From Pseudidiomarina woesei (GTDB taxonomy: Bacteria; Pseudomonadota; Gammaproteobacteria; Enterobacterales; Alteromonadaceae), in assembly GCF_001418345.1 (NCBI RefSeq), contig NZ_LIPW01000003.1:248001-312000 (forward strand): a DNA stretch of 64,000 nucleotides, in the 5' to 3' direction. Each line of letters starts with the position of its first letter. Within the stretch, counting starts at the first letter, position 1. This document shows positions 18,395-26,312 of the stretch, piece after piece. Made by a program: the position numbers and the translations under genes. The notes below the pieces were generated by a model. That model did no database searches, had not been told where the DNA came from, and saw only the letters and a list, made by a program, of their open reading frames with translations.

Positions 18395-18411
18395 TTGTCA
18401 CTAGATATACT

Positions 18412-18441
18412 CAGACAGCCGGCCCTAGGGTCGGCTGTCTG
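18412..18441 (+). terminator. Strong hairpin between the secreted protein and barrel genes
   Basis: CAGACAGCCG (18412-18421) pairs with CGGCTGTCTG (18432-18441), a perfect 10-bp GC-rich stem, with inner CCCTAGGG able to extend it. There is no T-run, so it may be an attenuator or mRNA-stability hairpin rather than a full intrinsic terminator. Confidence 0.55.
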
Positions 18442-18465
18442 CTCACCCGTCTACTTGGAGAAAGG

Positions 18466-19401
18466 ATGATGATTTCACGAAACTTTTCTGCAAAACCATA
18501 TTCTGCATTTTTGGCGCTGGCATTATTGCCTAGCCTAGCGGCACAGGCTACGGAGTCGGCCGAAACATTTTCATGGCAAGGTGACCTAGAAGCGGGTTAT
18601 TTGTACGACAGCAATGTGAATATTCGCGAACTAGACACCACCACCAATAACGCAGACCGTGCGTGGTTGGTTAAAGCGTCGTTGGCGGCGAAGTGGAACC
18701 CCATACAACCGTTAACGGTGAAAGCTGGTGTTAACCATTCCGATCAGCGGTATGACACCTATGACGATTTTGACCTCGCCATTACCACCATTCATGCTGA
18801 CCTAAGTTACGATTTTAACTTACTCACGGTTGGCTTAAGCAATCACCGCGCTGATGCAAAACTGGCCGGTGATAGCTTTATGGACTACACCCAAAACACG
18901 CTATACGCATCGCGTTTATGGACAAATCAGTGGTTTACCCGCATTGAATGGCGAGATATTGATAAAACTTTTGCCACCAACAGCGAGCGCAATGCGCAAG
19001 CGACGGCCTATAGCGCTGATGTGTATTGGTTTACGCCAAGTGCAAACAGCTTTATCAATATTGGTTACGGTGTGCATGACGAAACCGCCACAAACAACCT
19101 GTATAGCTATGACGGCGACGAGTTGCGGGTAAAATGGCAAACCAAGGAAATTATTGGCGAGCAGCAGCATACTTGGCAAATAGCTTGGCAACGCAGCACC
19201 CGAGACTATCAGCAGTTGCAGCCAGATTTAACGGCGCCGCGCTACGAGCAACGACAGTCGGTTAGGGCCCAGTGGCAATTGCCGCTGATGGATGCGTTGG
19301 TGCTTACACCCCACGTTGAGTATGTGGATAACCAGTCAAATGTCGACGCTGTTGACTATCACGAAACCGTGGCAGGGGTGAACTTAACCTTTAGTTTTTA
19401 G
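18466..19401 (+). CDS. Outer-membrane beta-barrel protein
   Basis: Predicted outer-membrane barrel of 311 residues with a signal peptide cut near AAQATES (about residue 28). Alternating amphipathic strands rich in Tyr, Trp and Asp run through the protein (LEAGYLYDSNVNI, LSYDFNLLTVGLSNHRADA, SFINIGYGVHDETA). The C-terminus ends GVNLTFSF with the terminal Phe typical of BAM substrates. It resembles barrel domains of the surface-lipoprotein-assembly-modifier type, without the N-terminal repeat part. Function is unknown. It follows the low-complexity secreted protein and converges on the subtilase gene, overlapping it by 11 bases. Confidence 0.75.
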   Translation: MMISRNFSAKPYSAFLALALLPSLAAQATESAETFSWQGDLEAGYLYDSNVNIRELDTTTNNADRAWLVKASLAAKWNPIQPLTVKAGVNHSDQRYDTYDDFDLAITTIHADLSYDFNLLTVGLSNHRADAKLAGDSFMDYTQNTLYASRLWTNQWFTRIEWRDIDKTFATNSERNAQATAYSADVYWFTPSANSFINIGYGVHDETATNNLYSYDGDELRVKWQTKEIIGEQQHTWQIAWQRSTRDYQQLQPDLTAPRYEQRQSVRAQWQLPLMDALVLTPHVEYVDNQSNVDAVDYHETVAGVNLTFSF

Positions 19402-20821
19402 TCGCGACAAGGCCGTAGCCAAACTGCGGATCACGGCCTTTTTCACCTAAGTCTTGTGCCATGCGTTGCAGTTGTTGTCGCAGCTGCTGGGCCGATAGCT
19501 GCGGCGACTGCGCCCATAAACATGCCGCAGCAGCGGTTACCACCGGTGCTGCCATTGACGTTCCCGTTTCATGCCCCACAGCACCGTTATGGCGCGTGGT
19601 CATAACCCGCACCCCCAACGCAGACAGCTCAATATGGGCACCTTGATTTGCCCATCGATACAACTGGCGCTGCTGATTCACGGCCGTAACCGCTAACACT
19701 TGCTCATATCCTGCTGGGTAAAGCACACGGGCCATCGGCCCGTCATTACCGGCGGCAGCTACCAGCACAATATCGCGCTCAGATAATTTCTCCACCGCCG
19801 TTTGTAACAGCGAATTCGCTGGGCCCGTTAGCGACAAATTAATGACTTTCACCTGCTGCTCGGCTAACCAATTCAAAGCCTGCAACAACGGCATCAATGC
19901 CGCCCCCTGGTGCAAGTCGCCTTGTCGGTAAAATATTGCCCCGTTGTAAAGCTGAGCGTTTGGCGCCAAGCTTTCGAAGTTCTGCTGCTGAGCCACCAAT
20001 AAACCTGCAACAGCCGTACCATGCGCAACCGGTTGTGTGAGTGCATCGGTCACAAACTCACGTTGCACTAGCTGGCTTTTTGCAAAGCCAGGGTGACTTG
20101 TCTCAATGAGGGTGTCGACCATGCCAATTCTAACTGGCGTTTGGCACCAAGTTTTTTGCTGTAAGGCGCTACCTGGCGTAGCGGCCGAATTCGCAGCAGC
20201 GGCTTGCGCAGCATAAATATAGTGTGGTGTAAGTGTTTGCTGTACCGCGCTTTGTAAGCGGCTACGACGTGGCTCAAACATGTCTGCGGCAGCGATTGCC
20301 TGCTGCATATGGCGTTGCAAAGTTTCGGCAGAAAAGTCCTGCTCAGCACGAAAGTGAATCACCGTTAAGCCTAGCGCCGGTAAGGTTTGCGCGGTCTTTA
20401 ATTGCGCCCCTAATTGTCGTAATACTGCGCGCATATCATCCAAGGCGTTTGCATCAATATGCAGCAACCATTCGTGTTCAATAGCGCGCGAGCCGTTCGC
20501 TAAGCGCACTTCATTGAACGCTAACGTACCGTCCTGATTGGTTACTGCCAACAAGCCATTGACGTCGGGCCGCGCCTGCTGCGTAACACGTTGCAAATCG
20601 ACCGAATTCATATCGACAATATCGTCAACCACTGTTGCCGAAACCCGTTGCTCAACACGACGTGATATTTGCCCGTGCACCTGATCAGTCACACGCTGTT
20701 GAATAACCTCGTCAACTTGTCGGGTCACCGGTGCAATTTGCCCGTGGGCGCTTGCAATAGCCGTAAAGGCCGCTGCCACTGCCACGAGCTGTGCAATATA
20801 TGCTAGTTTTAAACGAGACAT
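19391..20821 (-). CDS. Secreted S8 (subtilisin-like) serine protease
   Basis: Predicted exported subtilase of 476 residues. After a signal peptide (about 1-27) comes an N-terminal prodomain-like region of about 200 residues. The catalytic triad is visible: Asp in IGMVDTLIE, His in HGTAVAGLL and Ser in GTSMAAPV, with the oxyanion Asn in AAAGNDGP. A GAGG ribosome site precedes the ATG at 20821. It diverges from an ECF sigma/anti-sigma operon, a layout that suggests shared control, and converges with the barrel gene. Confidence 0.88.
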   Translation of the reverse strand: MSRLKLAYIAQLVAVAAAFTAIASAHGQIAPVTRQVDEVIQQRVTDQVHGQISRRVEQRVSATVVDDIVDMNSVDLQRVTQQARPDVNGLLAVTNQDGTLAFNEVRLANGSRAIEHEWLLHIDANALDDMRAVLRQLGAQLKTAQTLPALGLTVIHFRAEQDFSAETLQRHMQQAIAAADMFEPRRSRLQSAVQQTLTPHYIYAAQAAAANSAATPGSALQQKTWCQTPVRIGMVDTLIETSHPGFAKSQLVQREFVTDALTQPVAHGTAVAGLLVAQQQNFESLAPNAQLYNGAIFYRQGDLHQGAALMPLLQALNWLAEQQVKVINLSLTGPANSLLQTAVEKLSERDIVLVAAAGNDGPMARVLYPAGYEQVLAVTAVNQQRQLYRWANQGAHIELSALGVRVMTTRHNGAVGHETGTSMAAPVVTAAAACLWAQSPQLSAQQLRQQLQRMAQDLGEKGRDPQFGYGLVATKN

Positions 20822-20949
20822 TATTAACCTCTACTTAGCCTTGACAGTGGCCAGTTACGTGTCGGATACATGTCAGGTAAACGTTTATGCCCCCAGAAAA
20901 TTCCATATTTTGTTATTTTTTTAAAATATCAGGGAATAAGTTCGACGCT

Positions 20950-20979
20950 CATTCGTTATCACAATAACACAACCGAATG
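20950..20979. promoter_or_regulatory. Nested inverted repeat between the subtilase and ECF sigma genes
   Basis: CATTCG (20950-20955) and CGAATG (20974-20979) enclose GTTAT/ATAAC (20955-20968) just upstream of the sigma factor start at 21004. This could be an operator or a coincidence of short repeats; the surrounding 180 bp is otherwise AT-rich and without a recognised site. Confidence 0.3.
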
Positions 20980-21003
20980 GACTGCAAGCGAGTTGACCAA
21001 ATT

Positions 21004-21504
21004 ATGACGAGTAAAGAGTTAAAACAACAGCTTCATGACATTTTGCCGCCTTTGCGCCGCTTTGCTATTTCGTTGTGCGGCTCGGTAAGCGACGCCGATG
21101 ACCTTGTACAAAGCACCGTTGAACGCTTGCTGACACGCACTAAGCCAGATGACTTGGAGCTTATTGCTTGGGCATTTAAAGTATGTCGCAATATTTGGAT
21201 TGATGACTATCGTGCTCGTAAAGTTCGTGAAAAAGCCACTCATCACGTTGAGCTGCAGCGCACACAAAGCGCCGATAACGAAGAGCGTGTTACCCACGCC
21301 ATGCAACTTGACGAGGTGAATCAAGCGTTAGCACAACTGCCTGATGACCAACGTTCAATGATTGCGTTAGTGGCGGTGCAAGGGCTGAGTTATCGCGAAG
21401 TGGCTAGCATTCTTGGCGTGCCAACAGGCACTGTTATGAGCCGTTTGGCCCGCGCGCGCAGCAAGCTTGCTGAGTATTTTGAAGGGGTATCGGTATGCTC
21501 ATAA
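21004..21504 (+). CDS. ECF-type RNA polymerase sigma factor
   Basis: Extracytoplasmic-function sigma-70 family factor of 166 residues. Region 2 is seen at about 12-75 (LRRFAISLCGSVSDADDLVQSTVERLL, read in pieces, then IWIDDYRA), and region 4 at about 105-160 with the helix-turn-helix LSYREVASILGVPTGTVMSRLARAR. I prefer the ATG at 21004, whose product begins as other small ECF factors do, over the ATG at 20977; neither has a strong ribosome site. The anti-sigma gene overlaps its end by 10 bases. Confidence 0.88.
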   Translation: MTSKELKQQLHDILPPLRRFAISLCGSVSDADDLVQSTVERLLTRTKPDDLELIAWAFKVCRNIWIDDYRARKVREKATHHVELQRTQSADNEERVTHAMQLDEVNQALAQLPDDQRSMIALVAVQGLSYREVASILGVPTGTVMSRLARARSKLAEYFEGVSVCS

Positions 21505-22235
21505 ATGACCAAATTTTATCTGCATTTTTAGACGATGAACTTAGTGCCGACGAAGCTGAGCAGGTACGCGACTACATTGCAGAACATGACGAGGCGGCGG
21601 CACGGCTTGCACAACTAGCCATGACTGATCAGCGTGTACGCACTTATGTTGATGATCTAAGCGCAACCCCGATGCCAAGAAAAGTATTTGCGCTACTTGA
21701 TGACGATGCCGCGCACAACGTTATTCCGCTTCACTCAAGCCGCGGTTTTAAAGGAATTGTACAGCAACATTTTGCAGCAGCAGCGAGTGTGGCCTTAATG
21801 GTCGGTTTTGGGTTCGGTTATGCCTGGCAAAGCGAGCCGACTAGCTCGCTACAAACAGAGATAGCGCAGGTGCTTGAACAGCAATCCAGCGGTATTAGCT
21901 ATACCATAGCTGATGGCAAACGATTGCTACCGCAGCTAACCTTTACCAATAGTGACGGCGAATTTTGTCGCCAGTACCAGTTACAAGATGAGCAACAGAA
22001 AACTGCCGAGGTCGCCATTCAATGTCGCCGAGGCGAGCAATGGCAACTGGTTGCCATGGCTGAAGTTGCCTATACGCAGGCGACCGAATACCGCACTGCC
22101 AGCGCTTCACATGCGCTCGATTCGGTCCTTGATCAAATGATGTCGGCGGCGCCGCTTAGTGCAGAGCAAGAACGTGCTCAACTGCGCTCAGCGTGGCAGC
22201 TGACACCTAATCGCACTCAAACTGAGGAGCATTAA
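21495..22235 (+). CDS. Membrane anti-sigma factor
   Basis: Predicted inner-membrane anti-sigma factor of 246 residues that would hold the upstream ECF sigma factor. The N-terminal cytoplasmic part reads LSAFLDDELSADEAEQVRDYI, the usual anti-sigma start, but lacks the HxxxCxxC zinc motif. One transmembrane segment lies at about residues 95-112 (VALMVGFGFGYAW), followed by a periplasmic domain of about 130 residues. The overlap with the sigma gene and an AAGGGG site support coupled expression. Assignment rests mainly on arrangement and topology. Confidence 0.75.
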   Translation: MLINDQILSAFLDDELSADEAEQVRDYIAEHDEAAARLAQLAMTDQRVRTYVDDLSATPMPRKVFALLDDDAAHNVIPLHSSRGFKGIVQQHFAAAASVALMVGFGFGYAWQSEPTSSLQTEIAQVLEQQSSGISYTIADGKRLLPQLTFTNSDGEFCRQYQLQDEQQKTAEVAIQCRRGEQWQLVAMAEVAYTQATEYRTASASHALDSVLDQMMSAAPLSAEQERAQLRSAWQLTPNRTQTEEH

Positions 22236-22237
22236 CC

Positions 22238-22762
22238 ATGAAAACGATGAACTTTTTAGCGGTTATTTTCGCCAGCTTAATGGCCATTGGTTGCAGTTCT
22301 CAACCGGACTACCGACAAGCCGAGGGTAATGGCTATGGCTATCAAGCAACCAAGATCACTGACAAACAATACCGCATTAGCTTTAAAGCGCGGGGCTCTG
22401 ATCAAAACAAAGCTATGGACTATGCCCTGCTGCGTGCAGCAGAAGTAACTGTTGAAAATGGCTACGATTGGTTTGTAGTCACTCACAGAGAAACTTTTGT
22501 TGACCGCGAGCGCATAAGCCCGCAAAGCAGTATTGGCTACACGAATTCTTCCAATATGGTCACCCGTTGTGGTTTAGTCAGTTGTACCACCACCCATTAC
22601 CCTCGCTCGACCTTGAGCGCAGGTATTCATATTGGTGGTAGCGAATCCAGCGACATTCAAACCGTGCTTGAAATACAACTGGGCGCTGGAGTTCAACCAG
22701 ACTCAGAGCATAGCTTTGAGGCCCAAGCGGTAATTGATAATTTAAGCCCGAAAACCGAATAA
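22238..22762 (+). CDS. CC0125/CC1285-type lipoprotein
   Basis: Predicted lipoprotein of 174 residues. The lipobox MAIGC places the lipidated cysteine at about residue 19. The region YGYQATKITDKQYRISFKARG followed by AMDYALLRAAEVTVENGYDWFVV (read in pieces) is the pattern of the CC0125/CC1285 lipoprotein family, whose role is unknown. AGGAGC lies ahead of the ATG. It starts two bases after the anti-sigma stop, so it is probably part of the sigma operon and a candidate target of the same regulon. Confidence 0.75.
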   Translation: MKTMNFLAVIFASLMAIGCSSQPDYRQAEGNGYGYQATKITDKQYRISFKARGSDQNKAMDYALLRAAEVTVENGYDWFVVTHRETFVDRERISPQSSIGYTNSSNMVTRCGLVSCTTTHYPRSTLSAGIHIGGSESSDIQTVLEIQLGAGVQPDSEHSFEAQAVIDNLSPKTE

Positions 22763-22774
22763 TCTCTCGCGATC

Positions 22775-22801
22775 TACCCCTTGAGAGGGATCTCAGGGGT
22801 A
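22775..22801. promoter_or_regulatory. Inverted NarL-type heptamers / hairpin upstream of fnr
   Basis: TACCCCT (22775-22781) and AGGGGTA (22795-22801) are perfect NarL heptamers in inverted orientation, 13 bases apart. The same bases can form a hairpin (TACCCC-TGAGA with TCTCA-GGGGTA, one bulge) with no T-run. It could act as a NarL/P site for fnr, a weak terminator of the lipoprotein gene, or both. Confidence 0.45.
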
Positions 22802-22864
22802 CTCCATCAGCACAAGGTTAATTTCTAGCCGTAGCGCGTATACTGCATGCATCACTTACTGAAT

Positions 22865-22878
22865 TTGATCTGCATCAG
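22865..22878. promoter_or_regulatory. FNR box immediately upstream of fnr
   Basis: TTGAT-CTGC-ATCAG matches the FNR consensus TTGAT-N4-ATCAA at nine of ten positions and ends nine bases before the fnr ATG. This close position suggests autorepression, as is known for E. coli fnr. Confidence 0.65.
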
Positions 22879-22887
22879 GAAATAGTT

Positions 22888-23592
22888 ATGGCAAATATGA
22901 CCTCACACATTCATTGTCAAAATTGCAGCATGGCCGCACTGTGTTTGCCTTATCAGCTTGACCAAGACGGCATGGCTCGCTTAGACACCATTATTCAGCG
23001 CCACAAGCCTATTCACAAACGCGATGTGTTAGTTAACGCCGGTGAGTCGTTAAAATGCTTGTATGCGGTTCGCAGTGGTTCGTTGAAGTCGTACACCATT
23101 GATGACAACGGCGTTGAGCAGATTATCGATTTTCACTTACCTGGTGATGTGATTGGTTTCGATGCGTTAGCCAACAGCCAACACCGTAGCTATACCCAAG
23201 CATTAGAAACCGCCATGCTGTGTGAAATTCCAATGAGTTCGCTTGACGAGTTAGCTGAACAAATGCCTGGCCTGCGCCGCCAAATGTGGCGCTTAATGAG
23301 CGGCGAAATATACAGCAGCAAACAATTGCTAGGCACCTTGAATAACCGTTCTGCGCAGCAACGCCTAGCGCATTTTTTAATCACTCTTGCTGATCGTTTT
23401 AAAGAACGCGGGCTATCCAACCGTTCTTTTCGACTAACCATGACGCGCGCAGACATTGGCAACTATCTTGGCTTGTCGGTCGAAACCATCAGCCGCATTT
23501 TGTCAGCGTTGCAAGCCGAGGGCGTTATTGACGTACAAAACAAACTGGTCAACGTACTTGAGCCAGAACGCTTACGCGAACTGGCTCAGTAA
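22888..23592 (+). CDS. fnr: Oxygen-sensing transcription factor Fnr
   Basis: Global regulator of anaerobic metabolism that binds DNA as a dimer when its oxygen-labile 4Fe-4S cluster is intact. N-terminal ligands Cys10, Cys13 and Cys19 are in HCQNCSMAALC, and the fourth is in AMLCEIP near residue 112. The cyclic-nucleotide-type domain is followed by the helix-turn-helix DIGNYLGLSVETISRIL near residue 190, whose ETISR is the FNR recognition helix. Length is 234 residues. It opens the anaerobic module, and sites matching its consensus occur before nrdG, norR/ric and itself. Confidence 0.95.
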   Translation: MANMTSHIHCQNCSMAALCLPYQLDQDGMARLDTIIQRHKPIHKRDVLVNAGESLKCLYAVRSGSLKSYTIDDNGVEQIIDFHLPGDVIGFDALANSQHRSYTQALETAMLCEIPMSSLDELAEQMPGLRRQMWRLMSGEIYSSKQLLGTLNNRSAQQRLAHFLITLADRFKERGLSNRSFRLTMTRADIGNYLGLSVETISRILSALQAEGVIDVQNKLVNVLEPERLRELAQ

Positions 23593-23597
23593 CGAAA

Positions 23598-24134
23598 TTA
23601 CTGACATCCACCACAGCAGTGGCCGTTACCATGGCCGCTGCTTTTTTGTTCTGGCTGCTTAAACAACACCGCGTTTTCAATAGCAATATGCTGGTGCAGG
23701 TCATTCACAAATTCGTTAATTCCCTCATACAACATAATCCAGCTACCGCAGGCGTCACGCGGCGCATTGCATTGATTAGTTAGCTCTAGCAGCTGCGCTA
23801 TCATTTGTTCGTGCTGGTCATGCTCTTCTTCCATCACCGCAATTGGGCCCTTCGGGTAAATGTCACCGGCTAACATTGGAAACAGAATTTGCTCTTCTTT
23901 CATCATGTGGCTTTCAAGCTCTTGGTACATCGCTTGTAAGTGATCAGATAAACCGGCAGGGCAATCGCCATGGTCGTTATGCACATCTTCAATTTTGCGC
24001 GCTAAGTTAATTAGATCAGGTAACTGGGCACGGTGTTTTTCATGAAAATGATCAACCATAAATTCGGTTAAGGCTTTTTTCGGCATCGCTTGGTAAACCG
24101 CTAAGGCTTCGGCATGAACTGTTTGTGTGGTCAT
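23598..24134 (-). CDS. ric: Di-iron Fe-S cluster repair protein Ric (YtfE)
   Basis: Hemerythrin-like di-iron protein that helps repair Fe-S clusters damaged by nitric oxide or peroxide. Metal-binding histidines and glutamates are visible in HFHEKHR (about 28), ESHMMKEEQILFPM (about 75), EEHDQHE (about 105) and HIAIENAVLF (about 150). At 178 residues it lacks the N-terminal ScdA domain of the 220-residue E. coli protein. The tail ends HCCGGCQ, an unusual cysteine cluster. GGAGACGAC precedes the ATG. It diverges from norR, with a sigma-54 promoter and a NorR site between them. Confidence 0.88.
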   Translation of the reverse strand: MTTQTVHAEALAVYQAMPKKALTEFMVDHFHEKHRAQLPDLINLARKIEDVHNDHGDCPAGLSDHLQAMYQELESHMMKEEQILFPMLAGDIYPKGPIAVMEEEHDQHEQMIAQLLELTNQCNAPRDACGSWIMLYEGINEFVNDLHQHIAIENAVLFKQPEQKSSGHGNGHCCGGCQ

Positions 24135-24198
24135 GGGTCGTCTCCTTCAATAGACTCACATTAAGAGTGAAATTGGTTGCTATACACCCACTAGCTAC

Positions 24199-24214
24199 TG
24201 CAATTTAGATGCCA
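24199..24214 (-). promoter_or_regulatory. Sigma-54 promoter of ric
   Basis: On the minus strand TGGCATC-TAAA-TTGCA matches the -24/-12 consensus TGGCACG-N4-TTGCW with one change (C to T) in the core GGCAC. It points at ric, 65 bp from its start codon, and lies downstream of a NorR-type site at 24256-24268. Confidence 0.75.
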
Positions 24215-24226
24215 AAACTACCCACT

Positions 24227-24240
24227 TTGATTTATATCGA
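24227..24240. promoter_or_regulatory. FNR-like box in the ric-norR intergenic region
   Basis: TTGAT-TTAT-ATCGA matches the FNR consensus at nine of ten positions. It sits 73 bp before norR and 13 bp upstream of the ric sigma-54 promoter, so it could serve norR. Confidence 0.45.
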
Positions 24241-24255
24241 GTTTTTCTTAGTAAT

Positions 24256-24268
24256 GGTAAATTACACC
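24256..24268. promoter_or_regulatory. NorR binding site GGT-N7-ACC
   Basis: GGT-AAATTAC-ACC fits the GGT-N7-ACC element described for NorR of Ralstonia eutropha. It lies about 45 bp upstream of the ric sigma-54 promoter and 45 bp ahead of norR, suitable both for activating ric and for norR autoregulation. Confidence 0.65.
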
Positions 24269-24312
24269 CATGTTTTTCGGGTCATTCAGGCCCAAATAGG
24301 GTTGTTTATACC

Positions 24313-25872
24313 ATGCATGATGTGACGTTATTAGAAACCTTAATTGCCGATTTAGTGACCGACTTGCCGGCGGTGATTCGCTTAGAAAAAGTGGTAAAAA
24401 CCCTGCGCACCCACTTTCACTGTGGCGCTGTGGTTATTCTAAAGCATGACCAAGACATGTTGCGGCCAATTGCCAGTGTGGGCCTTGCCCGCGAAGCTTT
24501 GGGCCGACGTTTTTTGGTGTCACAACACCCTCGATTGGCGTGCATTTTAGGTAGCCGTGAAACGGTGCGCTTTGAACCCGACAGCCCCTTAGCAGACCCC
24601 TACGATGGGCTAATTGAAGACAGCCCTGACGGCCACTTGGCGGTACATGACTGTATGGGTATTAGCTTGCATATTGAAGGCAAAATTTGGGGCGTACTTA
24701 CGCTTGATGCGCTGACACCAGGCACCTTTGATGAGCAAACTATGCAAGCCTTGCAACGCGCAAGCCTACTGGTCGAAGCTGCCATTCGCATGGGCTTGAT
24801 TGAACAAAACATTCGCGCGCTACGCAATAATCGCCGCGATGGTGAGTACACACTCACCAGTAACAATGCCGATGCGCAAGACATTATTGGCCATAGCGCT
24901 GCGTTAATGACGGTACTGCAAGAACTTGAAGTTGTCGCTGGTTCAGATTTACCCGTGCTGTTGCTTGGCGAAACCGGCGTTGGTAAAGAGCTGTTTGCCC
25001 GCCACTTGCACCGCTTGTCGCCGCGAAATAGCCAGCCCCTAGTTTATGTAAACTGCGCTGCGTTGCCCGAAACCCTTGCCGAAAGCGAGTTATTCGGTCA
25101 TACCCGCGGCGCCTATTCAGGTGCAACCCATGAACGGGCTGGCCGTTTTGATAGTGCTGATGGCGGCACCATTTTCTTGGACGAAGTGGGCGAATTACCC
25201 TTATCTATTCAGGCCAAACTGCTACGAGTTCTGCAAAATGGGGAAATTCAACGCTTAGGTAGCGATAAGTCGCATCAAGTGAATGTACGCATTGTTGCGG
25301 CCACCAACCGCGACTTGAAACAGCAAATTAAAAACGGTGATTTTCGTGCAGATTTATATCATCGGCTATCGGTGTACCCATTGCCGATACCGCCACTGCG
25401 CGACCGAGACGACGATATTGCTGTACTCGCCGGACACTTTCTTGAACTGAACCGAGCTAGGCTTGGGGTGCGAGCGTTACGGCTTTCGCCGGCGGCCGAA
25501 CAAGCCTTACGTAGCTATGACTGGCCGGGTAACGTGCGCGAACTAGAGCACACCATTAGCCGAGCAGCCATTAAAGCACTAAGCTTGGGCGCGCGCCGCG
25601 ATGACATTGTTAGCATTGACGCAAACTTACTTGATTTACCCGGTGTTGCAACTGATTCACAAGCCATGCAGCAAGTAGCGGGTAACGTGGTGAACTCTAG
25701 CCTTAGCGACAGTGGCTCATTGAACCTAAAACATGCAGTGCAAACGGTGCAACGCGAACTTATACAAAAAGCACTGCAACAGGCAGACTACAAATGGACA
25801 CAAGCAGCCCGTATACTTGACCTTGATCCTAGCAACTTACACAAATTAGCTAGCCGGCTTGGCTTAAAATAG
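24313..25872 (+). CDS. norR: NO-responsive sigma-54 activator NorR
   Basis: Enhancer-binding protein that activates sigma-54 promoters when NO binds the iron in its GAF domain. The 519-residue protein has the GAF domain (1-165; GRRF and HPRLACI, VHDCMG resemble the iron-binding region), the AAA+ domain (Walker A LLGETGVGKE about 217, Walker B FLDEVGE about 287) and a Fis-type helix-turn-helix at the end (WTQAARILDLDPSNLHKLASRLG, read in pieces). The sigma-54 contact loop reads GAYSGA instead of GAFTGA. Matching target sites lie before ric and norZ. Confidence 0.93.
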   Translation: MHDVTLLETLIADLVTDLPAVIRLEKVVKTLRTHFHCGAVVILKHDQDMLRPIASVGLAREALGRRFLVSQHPRLACILGSRETVRFEPDSPLADPYDGLIEDSPDGHLAVHDCMGISLHIEGKIWGVLTLDALTPGTFDEQTMQALQRASLLVEAAIRMGLIEQNIRALRNNRRDGEYTLTSNNADAQDIIGHSAALMTVLQELEVVAGSDLPVLLLGETGVGKELFARHLHRLSPRNSQPLVYVNCAALPETLAESELFGHTRGAYSGATHERAGRFDSADGGTIFLDEVGELPLSIQAKLLRVLQNGEIQRLGSDKSHQVNVRIVAATNRDLKQQIKNGDFRADLYHRLSVYPLPIPPLRDRDDDIAVLAGHFLELNRARLGVRALRLSPAAEQALRSYDWPGNVRELEHTISRAAIKALSLGARRDDIVSIDANLLDLPGVATDSQAMQQVAGNVVNSSLSDSGSLNLKHAVQTVQRELIQKALQQADYKWTQAARILDLDPSNLHKLASRLGLK

Positions 25873-25892
25873 GCACAGGGGTTTCGTTACGT

Positions 25893-26312
25893 ATGACTGT
25901 GATTCTGCGCATTTTGGTGTGGCGAACTATTGCCATTTTAGCGCTCTTGTTAGGGGTTATTGGGCTCATGCTACCCATTATGCCAACGGTTCCGTTTTTA
26001 TTGGTTGCTGCCTGGGCTGGCGGTAAAGGCTGGCCGGCGCTAGAAGCCAAACTATTGTCGCACCCCAAATATGGCCCGCAAATTATTGCGTGGCGTAAAT
26101 ACGGCGTAGTGAAGCGCCAGCCCAAAATCATTGCTAGCGTAATGATGGGTGGTAGTTCAATCATGTTGGCGTTTAGCCCCGTTCATTTGGGGCTAAAATT
26201 CGGTGTTATTGGAATTATGGCAACCGTTGCTTTTTGGCTTTGGTTGCGCCCCGAGCAAGTTCCTAAGCAAGATAATGAGGCGACAACCGAGCCAACAGAC
26301 TCCCCCAATTAG
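25893..26312 (+). CDS. ybaN: YbaN/DUF454 family inner-membrane protein
   Basis: Small inner-membrane protein of the DUF454 family; function unknown. Two or three hydrophobic segments are seen (about 13-45 and 85-115), separated by the family signature LPIMPTVPFLLVAAW, then LLSHPKYGPQIIAWRKYGVVKRQPK (read in pieces). Length is 139 residues. It follows norR by 20 bases and its end overlaps the convergent nnrS by four. In related bacteria DUF454 genes often lie near haem or denitrification genes, so a role in the NO module is possible but unproven. Confidence 0.85.
   Translation: MTVILRILVWRTIAILALLLGVIGLMLPIMPTVPFLLVAAWAGGKGWPALEAKLLSHPKYGPQIIAWRKYGVVKRQPKIIASVMMGGSSIMLAFSPVHLGLKFGVIGIMATVAFWLWLRPEQVPKQDNEATTEPTDSPN

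Noticed and set aside
24174-24190. Second NorR site before ric (GGT followed by ACC)
   Set aside because: The spacer is eight bases, not seven, and it lies downstream of the sigma-54 promoter relative to ric.
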